A stretch of DNA of 64,000 nucleotides, taken from contig NC_079891.1 of assembly GCF_024868665.1 (NCBI RefSeq), forward strand, positions 14,764,593 through 14,828,592, in the 5' to 3' direction. Every line of letters begins with the position of its first letter. Within the stretch, counting starts at the first letter, position 1. Below the pieces are notes generated by a model. It did no database searches. It worked only from the letters and a program-made list of their open reading frames with translations, and had not been told where the DNA came from. The translations under genes and the position numbers were made by a program. The DNA is from Triplophysa rosa (lineage: Eukaryota > Chordata > Actinopteri > Cypriniformes > Nemacheilidae). Shown piece by piece: positions 13,437 to 25,746 of the stretch.

Positions 13437-13460
13437 AATGAATGAATGAATGAATGAATG
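13437..13460. repeat. AATG microsatellite at duplication junction
   Basis: Six AATG units. Copy 1 at the left window edge starts with about two of the same units, so the duplication boundary falls in or left of this tract. Confidence 0.9.
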
Positions 13461-14487
13461 AGCATATTTTCAAAATGCACATCTTGGAATACAACAATAA
13501 ACTATTTTTTGATTCAATTGAAACAATAAATGGAAGACACTGATGCGGAAAATATAATTTCATAATGAATCAAGCTCCTCACGCATTCACTTCTAACTCC
13601 AACATAACGGGGGAAAAAATACACCTTAAGAAATCAACAGACCTTTTGCATCACGGCTTTCCACAAAAAAATAAAAACATGTATGAAAGAAACTGTGGCA
13701 ACATGAATCAGAGGGAGAAGTACCCCCTCGCTTTTCTCTGAGAGATCTACGTCTTTTCTATACAGTGACAGTCAGTCACAGTTTCTAACAAACTGCAACA
13801 CTTTTGAGTTTTTTGTTTCCCTCCCTCGTTTCCATCCTATCTTCTATCCTCGGTTCAGTCATGCACTTGACCAAGGGCAGGCTGGAGCCAGTTATTTGTT
13901 TAGCTCTCCAGTGGAGCCAGGCAGACTAAGAGGCCCAGTGGCCGTTCTTCTTTTGATAAAGACCCTCGAGAGGGCCGGAAACCACAGGAGTCTCCCAAAG
14001 TCTCAGCCGTGGAATGCTGCATTAGCACACTTCACTTTATTCATCATAATATATTGCACATTATAGTGCAAGGCTAGACTATCTAATGTTTTAGTTTTCC
14101 AAGTTGTTTTGTCTTTGAGAAGGTCACAGAGCCTGTTTATCAACATAATCACATGGCACAGAGATTTAGTCGACCTTGCTAAAAGAATAAGAGAACGGAG
14201 GGACGTTTTAGGCTGTTTAGGCTTAGCTTGAGATCCATTGACAAGGTTGACTGACCCAAAGTCCCAGTGAAAATAAAAATTAGAATGCATATTTTTTCAT
14301 GAAATATTGCAGCATTTATTGTAAATAGCTTTTAAATGGTCATTCTATTTTTTTTTTAATTCATGTGCCCTCATAATCTTCAGTTAAAATCTGAGAATGC
14401 ACTTCCGCCCTCTAGTGACTATCCATCTTAAATGACATGTTAGATGGCTTGGGCGGAGCACCTGTTAACTCCCCTGTAAATCTGCTG

Positions 14488-16457
14488 TAGGGATGCAACA
14501 ATTATAGATTTCGTTGGTATGATTATAGTCTGAAGAATAATCACGGTTATGGCAATTATTATGCAGTCATTCATTTCTACATTTTTACTAGCCCTGACCA
14601 AATTTTTACTTGCCCCGGAATGCCCGCCACAAAAAGTAATAAATAATAATAGTCTAGTTATTAGTTTTTTTTACCTGTGCAATCTTATTAAATAAGCTCA
14701 TAATACCATAAAACTATTAGCCTAACTCTAATATTAATAATCAATCAGTTAGTAATAAAATTAGAACAAATGGTCAAATTATGTGCAAAAGCACAAATAA
14801 ATGTAATAAAGCAAACACACAAATGAAATTAACAGTGTTTTTCAGGTTGGTCTAACTGTGTCTATTAGGTACAGAAACTGAACAAAGGAGTCAAATGTAA
14901 AACAACACTTCATAGTCTTCACAGTATAAATGAAATATAGATAAAACCATATTAAAGTTATTAAAGTTGATCAGTCAGGAGCAGCGAGTCTGTTTTGTCT
15001 TCGTTTTTTGTACTTAGATGAGCACTAAAACAGATATATTTATTATGGATCACATGCTTTTGTTTCCCCACTGTTTTCATTTACAGCAAACTACAATGGA
15101 TTTATCAACGCCATATAGAGCCTATTCGCTAAATAATAACATACAAATAGGTTAAATTGGTTCAACTTGCATCAGGAGTAGACTTTGAATTTGAGCTTGT
15201 TCACATCCTGTGAGCTGTCCTCGACGCGCCGCTTCTTGTCCGGTATGCAACTCCTTTATCTTACATGCCGCTTTGTTTGTTTACGTTGCACTGAAAGCCC
15301 AACTGTCACTGCTACAGCCTTGATTGTGAATGTACATGAAGATTGGCTGTTTGGTCTCTCTGCCATAGTTAATCTAGCATGTCGTGGCCTCCGTGTCGCT
15401 GATAAGCATGGCTCTTTAAGCTGGTGCACCGCTGGTGTAACTTTGCTTTCATTTTGTGCAAGTTGCAAAGTTTCCGTTCCATGAAACATAAACATGCGGT
15501 GTAACAGAGCCTTTACGATTAATTAACCGTGACGTTTTTAAGTGCGGTTAATAGTGAACCTCGGTAATCGCTGCATCAGTGTTGTAATGTAACCAAGTAA
15601 AAATACTTAAGTACAGTACTAAAGTATTTTTTTGGAGTCTGTATACTTGAGTCTTTATATTTCTGCAGACTTTTAATTTTACTCCACTACATTTACTTAA
15701 CAAAATGTATACTTTTACTCGGAGACATTTCCCCTAAGCATGTTCGTTACTACAAAATAAAAGCATAGAAACAGAACTGTAATAGACAAGTCGGCGATCC
15801 GGTCACCATGACAGTGCTGAACCAATCATTGGTTAAAGCTCAATGTGCAAGTGCAAAAAGGTGCTCTCCGTGGTTAATGTCAACACAATGTTTTAATGTG
15901 CTGCTTCTTTTAAAGATAAACAGCAATTTTTCAGTTTCAATGAATTATCAAATGACTGGGTTGTTACTGTAAGGGAAATGCAATGAAAGAAAGAAGTAAG
16001 GGCCAGACAGATTTGTTCTTATTTTGTTCCAAGTTGTTCTCTTAGAGGGATAATATTGGGGGTTTGAGGGAACTATCCTTTTATAAAGTTATAATTTATA
16101 AAGTAAAGTTATAAAGATGTGGTTTCTGAACTTGTATTTTGATAGTTTAGCAATTTGGCAACATGTTGTTCCAGATAAAACTACTGAGCTGGAGACAAAT
16201 CCTTTTCAAAGTTGTAAAGGTTGTTTTTTATTAACAACGTTTGCTTGAACTTTACTTTAAATACTTAAGAATATTTAACATAAAAAGTACTTTTGATTCT
16301 TAAGTACAATATTTATGTGTTACTTTAAGACTTTTGCGCAAGTCATATTCTAAAAGGTTACTTTCACTTCTACCACAGTAATTTTCTGGCAAGATATTTG
16401 TACTTTTACTCAAGTATTGCTTTTAGGTACTTTATACATCACTGCGCTGCATCCCTA
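14488..16457. mobile_element. hAT-type non-autonomous element, interrupted (copy 2)
   Basis: Same element as 1035-3004, carried in the second duplication copy with the same nested insertion. Confidence 0.75.
15577..16444. mobile_element. hAT-type MITE nested in another hAT (copy 2)
   Basis: Same as 2124-2991, with the CGCTGCAT target duplication kept on both sides and one base difference (16336). Confidence 0.88.
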
Positions 16458-19400
16458 GTTTGCTGCCAGTTCCATTTAAAAATGCAACAGCTGTTTGAAT
16501 ACATCCAATCAAATCGTGGCGAAAACCGCAAGCCACGGTCATTCTTTTTCGAAATTTAATTTCATTAGCAAATGCGTCACAATATGGAAGTAAAAAAGAT
16601 CGCAACTTTCAGTTCACAGGGACTTTAATACGTTTTCGTTTGAAAATGCACAGTTTTGGCCTTTGGCCTTCTGTCCACAATGCACAATCCGAGAACGTTT
16701 TTAATCGCATCTGCAACTCTTCTAGTTACCCACAGCAACATACCTACTTCATTGTCCACTCAGTCCATTTAAAAAAAACATTGGCAGGACATTATAAGGC
16801 GGAAAGTAAATAAACCTTTCAAAAACGAAGAGCTTTTTTGAAACAAACACTCCATTACGTTTTAGTGTGCTTTTATTATGTATTAGTTCATATTATTGCA
16901 GAGTATTCTTATAGGCAATGTCCTAATCATTTGCTTTTCATAAAGATTTGTACTTAAAACAAAGAGAAAATAAAGAGTTTTCAGAATATTTAACATATAA
17001 TAAATGCACATATTTTTTCGGTGTAATAGTAGAAACACGGCTAGACAGATTTAAAATAAACATTTAAATAAAACAATGTGCTAAATGTTCCAAATGAACT
17101 GCATAGAAGCCAAAGAAAGCATTTTGTAGAAACCTTAAAGGCTCTAATTGTTGACAGACACCACAGGAATGTTTTAGACACCAGTTACAAAGCAGCAGGA
17201 AAACTTCTGAAACTAAACACACATTGCCAGTCATAATTAGAGCTGCATTTAAAGGCTAAAGGTTTTTGTTTGGCTTAACCACTTGAGCTGGCTAGGCTAT
17301 AATGTGCTAATGAGAAAGGGCCCATTCCAGGGGCTGGGAAGGGAGGGGGTGGATTAGGTTGGAGAATGCATGGAATGGGCAAACTTTCCAATTTGGCATC
17401 CAATGGACATTAACCCCCTAAAGGAGCAATTAGCTGCAGAAGGGACTTGTACAGGACATATACACAAAACATGGGAATGGAGTTTTACATTTCAGGTCAC
17501 CTATGCGTTATCAAAGAAGTTACAGCCATCACTTGTGATCTGCGCTCTGCATGGAATTAAACACTTGAGAAACGTTAACTTTATCGTAAGTGTCCCACCA
17601 CGTTTCATTGGAAAGCGTTAAAAATCAATTTTCCCTATTCTCCCAAACGCTATGGGTTCCTACGGTCCTATGAGGCCACATCCACTTCTATTCCTTAATC
17701 CAGAACCAGCACAACAAAGACCCTGAGCACCCTCTATAAACTTATGGCAAATCATTCATCTGCTATGCCTTCAATCGAGAGAGCAACCGTAAAGGAGGTA
17801 ACAATATGTTTCAGGGAGGTTCTCTGACACGCTTAATAAACTTTACAATAGATGCCAAAATAGTAGCCAAAGTGCAGGAAAGCAACCATCGGTTCTCAAC
17901 ACCTCAATGCTTTCAGCTACTCTACCAAAAAAAACCTGATGATTGCTAAATGAACATGACAAAAGATCTTGTTCACGGAAGATTTTCTGTGCGTCACCTG
18001 AATTCTGAATATGCTGATCGACTGTTTATGCATGGCCATCTGTTAGCCAGTGACTGGACCAGCTGTTCAACTTGAAGCCCCAATATGAGTCTTGGGTCAG
18101 GAATCAGGATAGCATCTCTGCAAGCCGGTCTCTACGCAACTAGTCTTTGTCTCTGATTGCAGAGATGGTCCAGTGGGACTTGACATTGTGGCCGTGCATG
18201 ATTAAATGGCTTGCTCTGATATTCACACTGATATTAAGAGTAGCAATATGGCATGATCTTATCAGCAGGAAATGAGTGATGCTCTTAAAAGCCAACTGAC
18301 TTTGCAGAGGCAATATAGTCCCATAGCTAATTGATAAGCTGTACAATGTTATCTCAGAATCAAAGATCTGAGGAGAGCATACTGCGAAGCAAAAGATAAA
18401 TTCATTAAACCCCTGCCCTGACAATTCTGTCTATCAAAACGTATTTGATTATTATATAACTAATAGATGTCTAATATCCGAAAACAGATACTGTATTTAT
18501 CCAGAACAGTGATCCCCCAGCCAGCAGATTCAATTCAATTGTTGTTGTTGTCTTAACATTTACACTTTATTTCATTTTGGGAATTAAGGGTATACTGGCA
18601 GTGTGTGGGAGAAAGACAGATAACCGTGCTGTCACACCAAAGTGATTTGTCTCACCACACAGTTGAGGAAGAGAAACTGAGGATCCCATCTGGGTTAGGC
18701 ACCACAACAAGAAGCTTGTTTAAGGAAACCCCCACATTTACATACACACACACACCCCTCTTTCCATCCATCCCATTTTCCCCAAACAATCTGTTGGCCT
18801 GTCGAGGCACTAAAGCGTGCTCTGTTAAACCTCTCATGACTAGATTGAATGCAGAAGACACAATCTGGGAGTGGAAATTTTAATTGCTTCCTGTATGACA
18901 ATGGAGGCACGAACAGGGTGAACAATAGTGATGGGACTGGCACAAATATTTTGACAGGGTCTCGACTTGCTTCCTATATAACTTTAACAAACATTTTTGC
19001 TTTTTATTTTTTTTGTACATGAACTATTTATTTATATTACCACTCATATGCATACTTCCTAAATAAGTCCCCAAAGGCAGACATGAAAAGAATCAAGTTA
19101 GATTACAAAACCAGACAAAATGACTGAAATAATTGCATTTACTAGATTAAGACCTTGTGTTTGTGTGAATATGGTATTTGTATTGGGTCCTTTAGTGTAA
19201 GTGGACCCTTGTGTGTGGTTAAACGCAGTTCTTTAATGAATGCTGTGGTTGATAACATGTCAACAGCATCTGCGCAAGTATTCACAAATCCAGCACGTTC
19301 ACAAAAGGCCTCTGTCTGACAATTCATGTACAAGCAGCTAAAGGAAAACCACAAACAACAATTCCATTAAACAAACTTCTTGTTTTTTCATATTGCTCTG

Positions 19401-19963
19401 CTTGTGGAATCTGGGCAAATTTAGCATGGTTTTCAAATTGACCTGTGATTTGAAGGCATCTAACCAAGGGAAAAAACAGAAACAGTATGACCTGCCATAT
19501 TCCCCAGTAACTTTATGCTCTGGGGATATGCTCACATCTATGACACACCCACATAACGTTCTATCACACAACCAGTCACTATCTTAAAGGACTCATCGGA
19601 CGAGCACTTTCAACAAGTTGGTATGATTTATTAGGGTCATGAAATGTCTGGAACATATGTTGCTTAAAAACACTCAATGGCTATGTAAACAAAACCCTTA
19701 TTGCCTCGTCAAAAACAGCTATGCTCACAGCAACCCGTTTTGGTGCATGTCTCTTTAACTGATAATGAGTTCAGCGCACCCCACCCCCCTTCCGTCCGGC
19801 GTGTCAACACAACACACGTGTAGTACTGCCATGGCAATGGTTTAGCTTTAAATTATGTCTGTTGTTAGTTTCGTTTTAAACATCTCAAATCATTCGTCCG
19901 GAGACTAAAAAATCTGTCACAGCAAACAGTGCATCCTAATGCGCTCACGTTGTGCATGTATGC

Positions 19964-20923
19964 TAGTGGTGGGCGATACTGTAAAATTTAGTATCGATCC
20001 GATACCAAGTAAATGCAGGGCCAGTATTGCCGATTTCGATACCAATACTTTTTACTTTTAAAAAGCATTCACTTGAACTTACATTTACTTTCCTGTAAAT
20101 GAAATGTCATGATTTATCAGATGAATGCATCATTAATATGCTAAATCTGAATACATTTTCATGACCACTAAAATATTTTGTGATTTGTGCTCTTAATGTG
20201 CCTGTAGGCTAATTAATCATGTAGATGTTAAAACACTGGACATCATTTAAACCAAATAAATCTATTTATTTAGTTATTTATTTGCATTAATTGCCCGTTA
20301 CAGTTAATATAAAGTTTAAATGAAATAAATGCCATTCAAATTCCATGTAATCACTTTGTTAATCTAAAATACTTTTCAGATGTAACTGTAATTTGATTAC
20401 CACCATTTAGAAAGTAACGGTAATGACATAGTTACTTAAATTTTGTATTTTAAATACGTAACTAAGTTACATGTATTTCGTTACTCCCCAAGCCTGCTTA
20501 TAACAGATATGTTCCCTGAACTTCCCCGAAATTAGTTTCGTTTTAAACGTCTCAAATATTTCATTGTTTGTCCTCAGACTCATTCAAATACGTCACAGCA
20601 AACAGCGCATACTAGTAACACGCTCACGCTGTGTGTGTCNCTTTTTGCTGGCTGCAGCAGCGTCTGCGCGCTTGCAATTGGCGCTGCTGAGTCACGTGAT
20701 AGCGGACTACAAAACACAGCAGGGCAGGGAGGAGCAACGTGTGCAAAACTAGGTGTATGGGAAATAGTTTTTCTTCATTATACAATTATTAGCTACATTA
20801 GTAAATAAATAAAATCAGTAGTAAAAACTAAAAACACATTAGTATCGATATTTTAATGTTAGGATCGATCCTTTTCGATACAACCTCAGTATCGAAACTT
20901 CAGGATCGATCCGCCCACCACTA
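19964..20923. mobile_element. hAT-type element with intact ends (copy 2)
   Basis: Ends TAGTGGTGGGCGATAC and GATCCGCCCACCACTA. A perfect 8-bp duplication ATGTATGC lies at 19956-19963 and 20924-20931. The inner segment 20270-20639 does not look native: it is nearly the same as 30464-30826 and stops at an N. Confidence 0.85.
20640..20640. other. single N, possible contig join
   Basis: Lies at the exact end of the segment shared with 30464-30826, within the hAT of copy 2. This is consistent with a join rather than one unread base. Confidence 0.6.
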
Positions 20924-21151
20924 ATGTATGCTTGCCTAAAATCCACGGAATGCGCACCTGCAGATCTCAGCGGAATTACGTTGATTTTAGTGCTTGTCAT
21001 TGACAAGTTATAACGTTACACAAACAACGTGAGACCATAACTAGTATGCTGTGACAGATTTTTCAGCCTAAGGACGAATGATTTGAGAGCATTTGATTTG
21101 ATTTGATTAGCAAAAAAACTGCTTGCCGCAGCTAAACATATTAACGCACAT

Positions 21152-21393
21152 AGGCCCAGTTTCACAGAGACAGCTTAGCTTAAGCCAGGACTATGCCTTA
21201 GTTGAATTAAGATATTTATGTCGCTTTTATAAAAATACCTTAGAAGAATACATTACTGGTGTGCATCTCGAGACAAAACAATGGCACCGATATATTTGAA
21301 GATATTTCTGGGCAAGTTATATTCAGTTAAGACAGGTCACACATTAATTTTAGGCTGGGACTAGCCTTAAACCTTGTCTGTGAAACCGGGCCA
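21152..21393. mobile_element. MITE with GGCCCAGTTTCACAGA ends
   Basis: Inverted ends GGCCCAGTTTCACAGA and TCTGTGAAACCGGGCC. Same family as 32353-33650 and 57946-58200. No coding capacity. Confidence 0.7.
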
Positions 21394-23807
21394 TAATGTA
21401 TTAACATACATACAGCTAAACTCCAAGTGCCCATTTGCCAAATAACAAAAATATAGAGTAAGTTTAACACTGGCTTTGAATGTTCTATTTAGCCCGTGAG
21501 CATATCGCTATCATATGCTAACGTTATCCTCCTATATATACGGTACATGTACATCAATTCAGACTGTTGATAAATATTACTTACATCGGCAGCTTTGTCT
21601 CGTTCAGCTGGTCTCGATCCCTCGAGGAACAACTTTAAAGCTAATCCTGCTTGTACTGTCCTAGGTTGATAAAGCACTTATGGTTTCTGAGGGATTTCCA
21701 CTAAAAATAAAATAAATCCACTCCTGTCTCTTCCGAGGTTAGGACTCTGTGCAGAGACTACATTGCATGTTGTCCACAAACTTTAGCCATGGCGTCACGT
21801 ACACCGCTGTCACTTGTGAAAACAACAATGACGGTAGCGCCGTGGGTGGAATTGTGTAGATTAAGGGGCGGTAATATTATAATAAGAGCCTGCGTCTACG
21901 TCACATCAGGAGCGAAATCTGAACGGTTCGATTTCTCACATGCTTGCAGGGAAAGGCTCATCAAAACNTACCAAAACAAAGTTATTCACGTTTTTCACGT
22001 TCTCTCTGGTTGCTAGATGCACCGGGGACCCGATTATAGCACTTGAATTACACAGAAAAATGTTGATTTCATCACATGGGTCCTTTAACTTCACAATTAT
22101 ATTACAGCACTATCTGTATATAACATCATGAGTATTTCAGCATATGCCTATTTCGTCTAAATAATGATACACACACAGTATTGAAAACCCCTTAAGAGAG
22201 ATAACTGGATAAGCCACTGACTTTTTGACATTTAAAGAATTGAAATGAAACAACCACATATACTCAAGGAATGTAAACACACATAAATGATGAGCAGCTG
22301 GTGAGTTCATAACACAAGATGAATGCACAAACTCTATGGAATTTAACTGTCCCTTCAGCTAAAGCTGATTCGCACATGGGAAGGATGCATCGCGTTTACG
22401 TTCAGACATTTATTAACACGAACTGGCGTCACAGCTATGACAGGCCTTGTTTTAAAACATTTTTGTATACATAACAAGTAATATCAAATTTAGATATATG
22501 GCATGTTAACATTTTTAAGCAAAATGTAGTACATTTGTCCTCTTGACAAATAAGCATGCCTGTCAGTAAAGGTCTGTTCAGTAACGTGATTAAATCATAG
22601 CTTTAAACTACCGTCTTTAAGACAGTTAAGACTATTTAAGACATCAGCATCCACTATTATCTATACTTTATACATTTGAGAATGTACTGATAATACACAT
22701 AACTAAACGTTGCGGTTTGGTTATTTATTCTGTATTCAGAGCACACGTGAATATTAGCCCCCGTCAGCTAAGAGCGACAGACAGGGTTTTTCCTGCATAG
22801 AGAAATTGGAGGCGGCCGCCTCCGTCAAATGTCGTGCCGCCTCAGGCTCTCGCCAAAATTATGTTGCGAGTCTTCACAAGAAATGCTGCGTGCATTTAAC
22901 AGACTGTCATTTGTAACTGCAGTTGCGACATTACGCCACAGTGGAGGCGCTGTTTCGTTATCAGCACACTGAGGCGCTAAAAAGAGTTGCAGAACAAGAG
23001 CTCAGCCTGTGTTTCACGGCTGTTTGTTTTGCATCCAAGTACGTTTAATTTCTTGAAATTTATTAAATTAACATGACGTACATCATTGTAATGTCTTTAG
23101 CTGTGCATTGGATCGTTGAATCAGCGTATACTGTACACAGCGAGTTCGCCAGTATGAACGCACATTGCGTTCAGAACGACTCGCACACGAATGACTCATT
23201 TGAACCGATTCATTTAAACTATTGAACTTTTCAGTCACTAGCGAATATAAGAGATCCTTGAATCATTTAAAGTGAACCACAGAGAATGAAGATGTGAATG
23301 AGCTTTGCTCATTTAGAAAGACTGGTTGATTCATTGGCTATTGTGGGCTGAAAAGTTAGTTGAAAATGATAAAAATGCTTTATTTGATAAAAAAAACATT
23401 TCTGTTTGGTTGAATAAAAGTAATGTTTTATAAACTTAATAATGTCATTTTTATCTAATTTTTTAGAACTTTTAATATGTCAAACTCAAAGTCACTTTGG
23501 TTAAGCCACTTAAAGGTACGGTAGGCCTACGTGTGTGTGTGTACAAGATCAGGATGGCACCACCTCCGCCTCATTTTGAGCCAGGAAAAACGAGGAGAGA
23601 CAATAGGCTACTGATGTTGATAAATCACATCAAAAAGTCAAAATCGGATAAAATGATTTTTTAATGGCTAAAAACATTCTGTATATATTTAATTCGCAAT
23701 GATTTTGTTATTAATATGTATGTTTGTATTGTTTCAGACAACAATATAAAATTATGAAAATACACCAATAGCGTCTTATTTTCTTCTTTATTATTTTAGC
23801 TATTTTA
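21394..23807. other. repeat-like and unclassified non-coding DNA
   Basis: 22783-23592 has loosely inverted GGGTTTTTCCTG and CAGGAAAAAC sides around GGAGGCGG and CCTCCGCC, which suggests a decayed DNA element. No gene or RNA recognised. Short open frames across the N at 21968 are unsupported. Confidence 0.4.
21968..21968. other. single N
   Basis: Unresolved base in repeat-like sequence. No change of sequence character is seen across it, so it may be a plain ambiguous base. Confidence 0.5.
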
Positions 23808-23808
23808 T

Positions 23809-23850
<42 letters not shown>
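23808..23850. repeat. TA microsatellite
   Basis: Run of alternating T and A directly before the left inverted repeat of the Tc1/mariner element; a short matching run follows the right end. Such elements target TA, so this is the likely landing site. Confidence 0.8.
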
Positions 23851-23853
<3 letters not shown>

Positions 23854-25071
23854 TCACCTAAAGGATTATTAGGAACACCATACTAATACGGTGTTTGACC
23901 CCCTTTCGCCTTCAGAACTGCCTTAATTCTACGTGGCATTGATTCAACAAGGTGCTGAAAGCATTCTTTAGAAATGTTGGCCCATATTGATAGGATAGCA
24001 TCTTGCAGTTGATGGAGATTTGTGGGATGCACATCCAGGGCACGAAGCTCCCGTTCCACCACATCCCAAAGATGTTCTATCGGGTTGAGATCTGGTGACT
24101 GTGGGGGCCATTCTAGTACAGTGAACTCATTGTCATGTTCAAGAAACCAATTTGAAATGATTCGAGCTTTGTGACATGGTGCATTATCCTGCTGGAAGTA
24201 GCCATTAGAGGATGGGTACATGGTGGTCATAAAGGGATGGACATGGTCAGAAACAATGCTCAGGTAGGCCGTGGCATTTAAACGATGCCCAATTGGCACT
24301 AAGGGGCCTAAAGTGTGCCAAGAAAACATCCCCCACACCATTACACCACCACCACCAGCCTGCACAGTGGTAACAAGGCATGATGGATCCATGTTCTCAT
24401 TCTGTTTACGCCAAATTCTGACTCTACCATTTGAATGTCTCAACAGAAATCGAGACTCATCAGACCAGGCAACATTTTTCCAGTCTTCAACTGTCCAATT
24501 TTGGTGAGCTCGTGCAAATTGTAGCCTCTTTTTCCTATTTGTAGTGGAGATGAGTGGTACCCGGTGGGGTCTTCTGCTGTTGTAGCCCATCTGCCTCAAG
24601 GTTGTGCGTGTTGTGGCTTCACAAATGCTTTGCTGCATACCTCGGTTGTAACGAGTGGTTATTTCAGTCAAAGTTGCTCTTCTATCAGCTTGAATCAGTC
24701 GGCCCATTCTCCTCTGACCTCTAGCATCAACAAGGCATTTTCGCCCACAGGACTGCCGCATACTGGATGTTTTTCCCTTTTCACACCATTCTTTGTAAAC
24801 CCTAGAAATGGTTGTGCGTGAAAATCCCAGTAACTGAGCAGATTGTGAAATACTCAGACCGGCCCGTCTGGCACCAACAACCATGCCACGCTCAAAATTG
24901 CTTAAATCACCTTTCTTTCCCATTCTGACATTCAGTTTGGAGTTCAGGAGATTGTCTTGACCAGGACCACACCCCTAAATGCATTGAAGCAACTGCCATG
25001 TGATTGGTTGATTAGATAATTGCATTAATGAGAAATTGAACAGGTGTTCCTAATAATCCTTTAGGTGAGTG
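23851..25071 (-). mobile_element. complete DD36E Tc1/mariner transposon
   Basis: Element of 1221 bp bounded by perfect 29-bp inverted repeats at 23851-23879 (begins CACTCACCTAAAGG) and 25043-25071, flanked by TA on both sides inside a TA-rich run. The transposase fills most of the interior on the minus strand. Everything needed in cis and trans appears present. Confidence 0.92.
23883..24923 (-). CDS. Tc1/mariner transposase, DD36E type, full-length open frame
   Basis: DDE/D transposase of 346 residues, uninterrupted from ATG to stop, inside a complete element. Residues 1-110 form the DNA-binding part: helix-turn-helix around ISQSAQLLGFSRTTISRV, then a basic second domain with GRKCLVD. The catalytic core shows Asp in WSDESRF, a glycine-rich GGGGVMVWG box, Asp in QQDNAPCH and Glu in SPDLNPIEHLWD. 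I count 36 residues between the second Asp and the Glu, where ordinary Tc1 and Sleeping Beauty have 34. That spacing is the mark of the DD36E group reported as Incomer. The C-terminus is VLKAKGGQTPY. The start is the only ATG giving the family N-terminus (GKKGDLSNFERG). The lack of any stop or frameshift suggests recent or continuing activity; that is inference. The LINE endonuclease fragment lies just downstream of the element. Confidence 0.92.
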   Translation of the reverse strand: MGKKGDLSNFERGMVVGARRAGLSISQSAQLLGFSRTTISRVYKEWCEKGKTSSMRQSCGRKCLVDARGQRRMGRLIQADRRATLTEITTRYNRGMQQSICEATTRTTLRQMGYNSRRPHRVPLISTTNRKKRLQFARAHQNWTVEDWKNVAWSDESRFLLRHSNGRVRIWRKQNENMDPSCLVTTVQAGGGGVMVWGMFSWHTLGPLVPIGHRLNATAYLSIVSDHVHPFMTTMYPSSNGYFQQDNAPCHKARIISNWFLEHDNEFTVLEWPPQSPDLNPIEHLWDVVERELRALDVHPTNLHQLQDAILSIWANISKECFQHLVESMPRRIKAVLKAKGGQTPY

Positions 25072-25164
25072 TATATATATAGTTATTATATGCATCATAA
25101 ATGTGATCTAAATAATGTTTGTCTAACCTTAGTGATCAGTACTCTGTGTAGTAATAAATTGTAT

Positions 25165-25746
25165 ATAACAGAAGGTTGGTGCAGAGATATAACAACACTG
25201 AAGAAGATGTGCTTTTCGTACTTAGAAGCGTTCTCTATCAACTGCAAACCTTTTTATTCGCCACGCGAGTTTTCCTCATTTATTCTCGTGAATGTTTACA
25301 TTCCTCCACATGCTTGTGCGAGCGCGGCGCTGCAACAGCTGGCGGATTACATCACTGACACGGAGCAGCAACACCCGGATTCTCTTATTATTATTATTGG
25401 GGACTTTAACAGAGCAAACCTCTCCCGTGAGCTGCCAAAATACAGGCAGCATATCACATGCCCCACCAGAGACAGCAACATTCTGGATCACTGTTACACC
25501 ACAATACGGGATGCATACCACTCTGTTCCCAGAGCAGCTCTGGGTCTCTCTGATCATTGCCTGGTTCATCTTCTTCCGACCTACAGACAGAAGCTTAAAT
25601 CTGCCAAGCCTGTAGCAAGAACAGCAAAGAGATGGAGCAGCGAAACAGAGCGGGCCTTACAAGCCTGTTTCGACTGCACGGATTGGAGTGTCTTTGAAGC
25701 TGCAGCCACTGATCTGGATGAGTTAATTCAAATGCATCAAAGTTAA
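25165..25746 (+). pseudogene. L2-type LINE endonuclease fragment
   Basis: Open reading for about 194 residues of an apurinic-type (exonuclease-endonuclease-phosphatase) endonuclease, the nicking domain of non-LTR retrotransposons. Visible landmarks in order: NVYIPPHA, the IIGDFN motif with catalytic Asp and Asn, NILDHCYTT, and the LGLSDHCLVHL motif with the catalytic Ser-Asp-His. The N-terminal part of the domain and the whole reverse transcriptase are absent, so it cannot be active. The wording matches fish L2/CR1-group LINEs, the same broad group as the two reverse-transcriptase fragments inside fbp1 and fbp2. It starts about 90 bp after the right end of the DD36E transposon. Stop at 25744-25746 after a diverged tail. 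Confidence 0.85.

Larger units (their letters stand above)
13452..20269. repeat. large near-identical duplication, copy 2
   Basis: Second copy of positions 1-6816. It begins at or within an AATG microsatellite and ends inside the hAT element that starts at 19964. Unlike copy 1, the hAT here reaches its right end (20923) and keeps both target-site duplications. The three base differences in the 51 bases at 5936-5986 of copy 1 cluster and give this copy a slightly different open frame near 19393; neither looks coding. Confidence 0.95.

Noticed and set aside
24271..24821. Plus-strand frames of 78 and 85 codons
   Set aside because: Shadows of the minus-strand transposase.
25276..25615. Frames on both strands over the LINE fragment
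   Set aside because: Shadows of the endonuclease reading, which alone shows the GDFN and SDH motifs.
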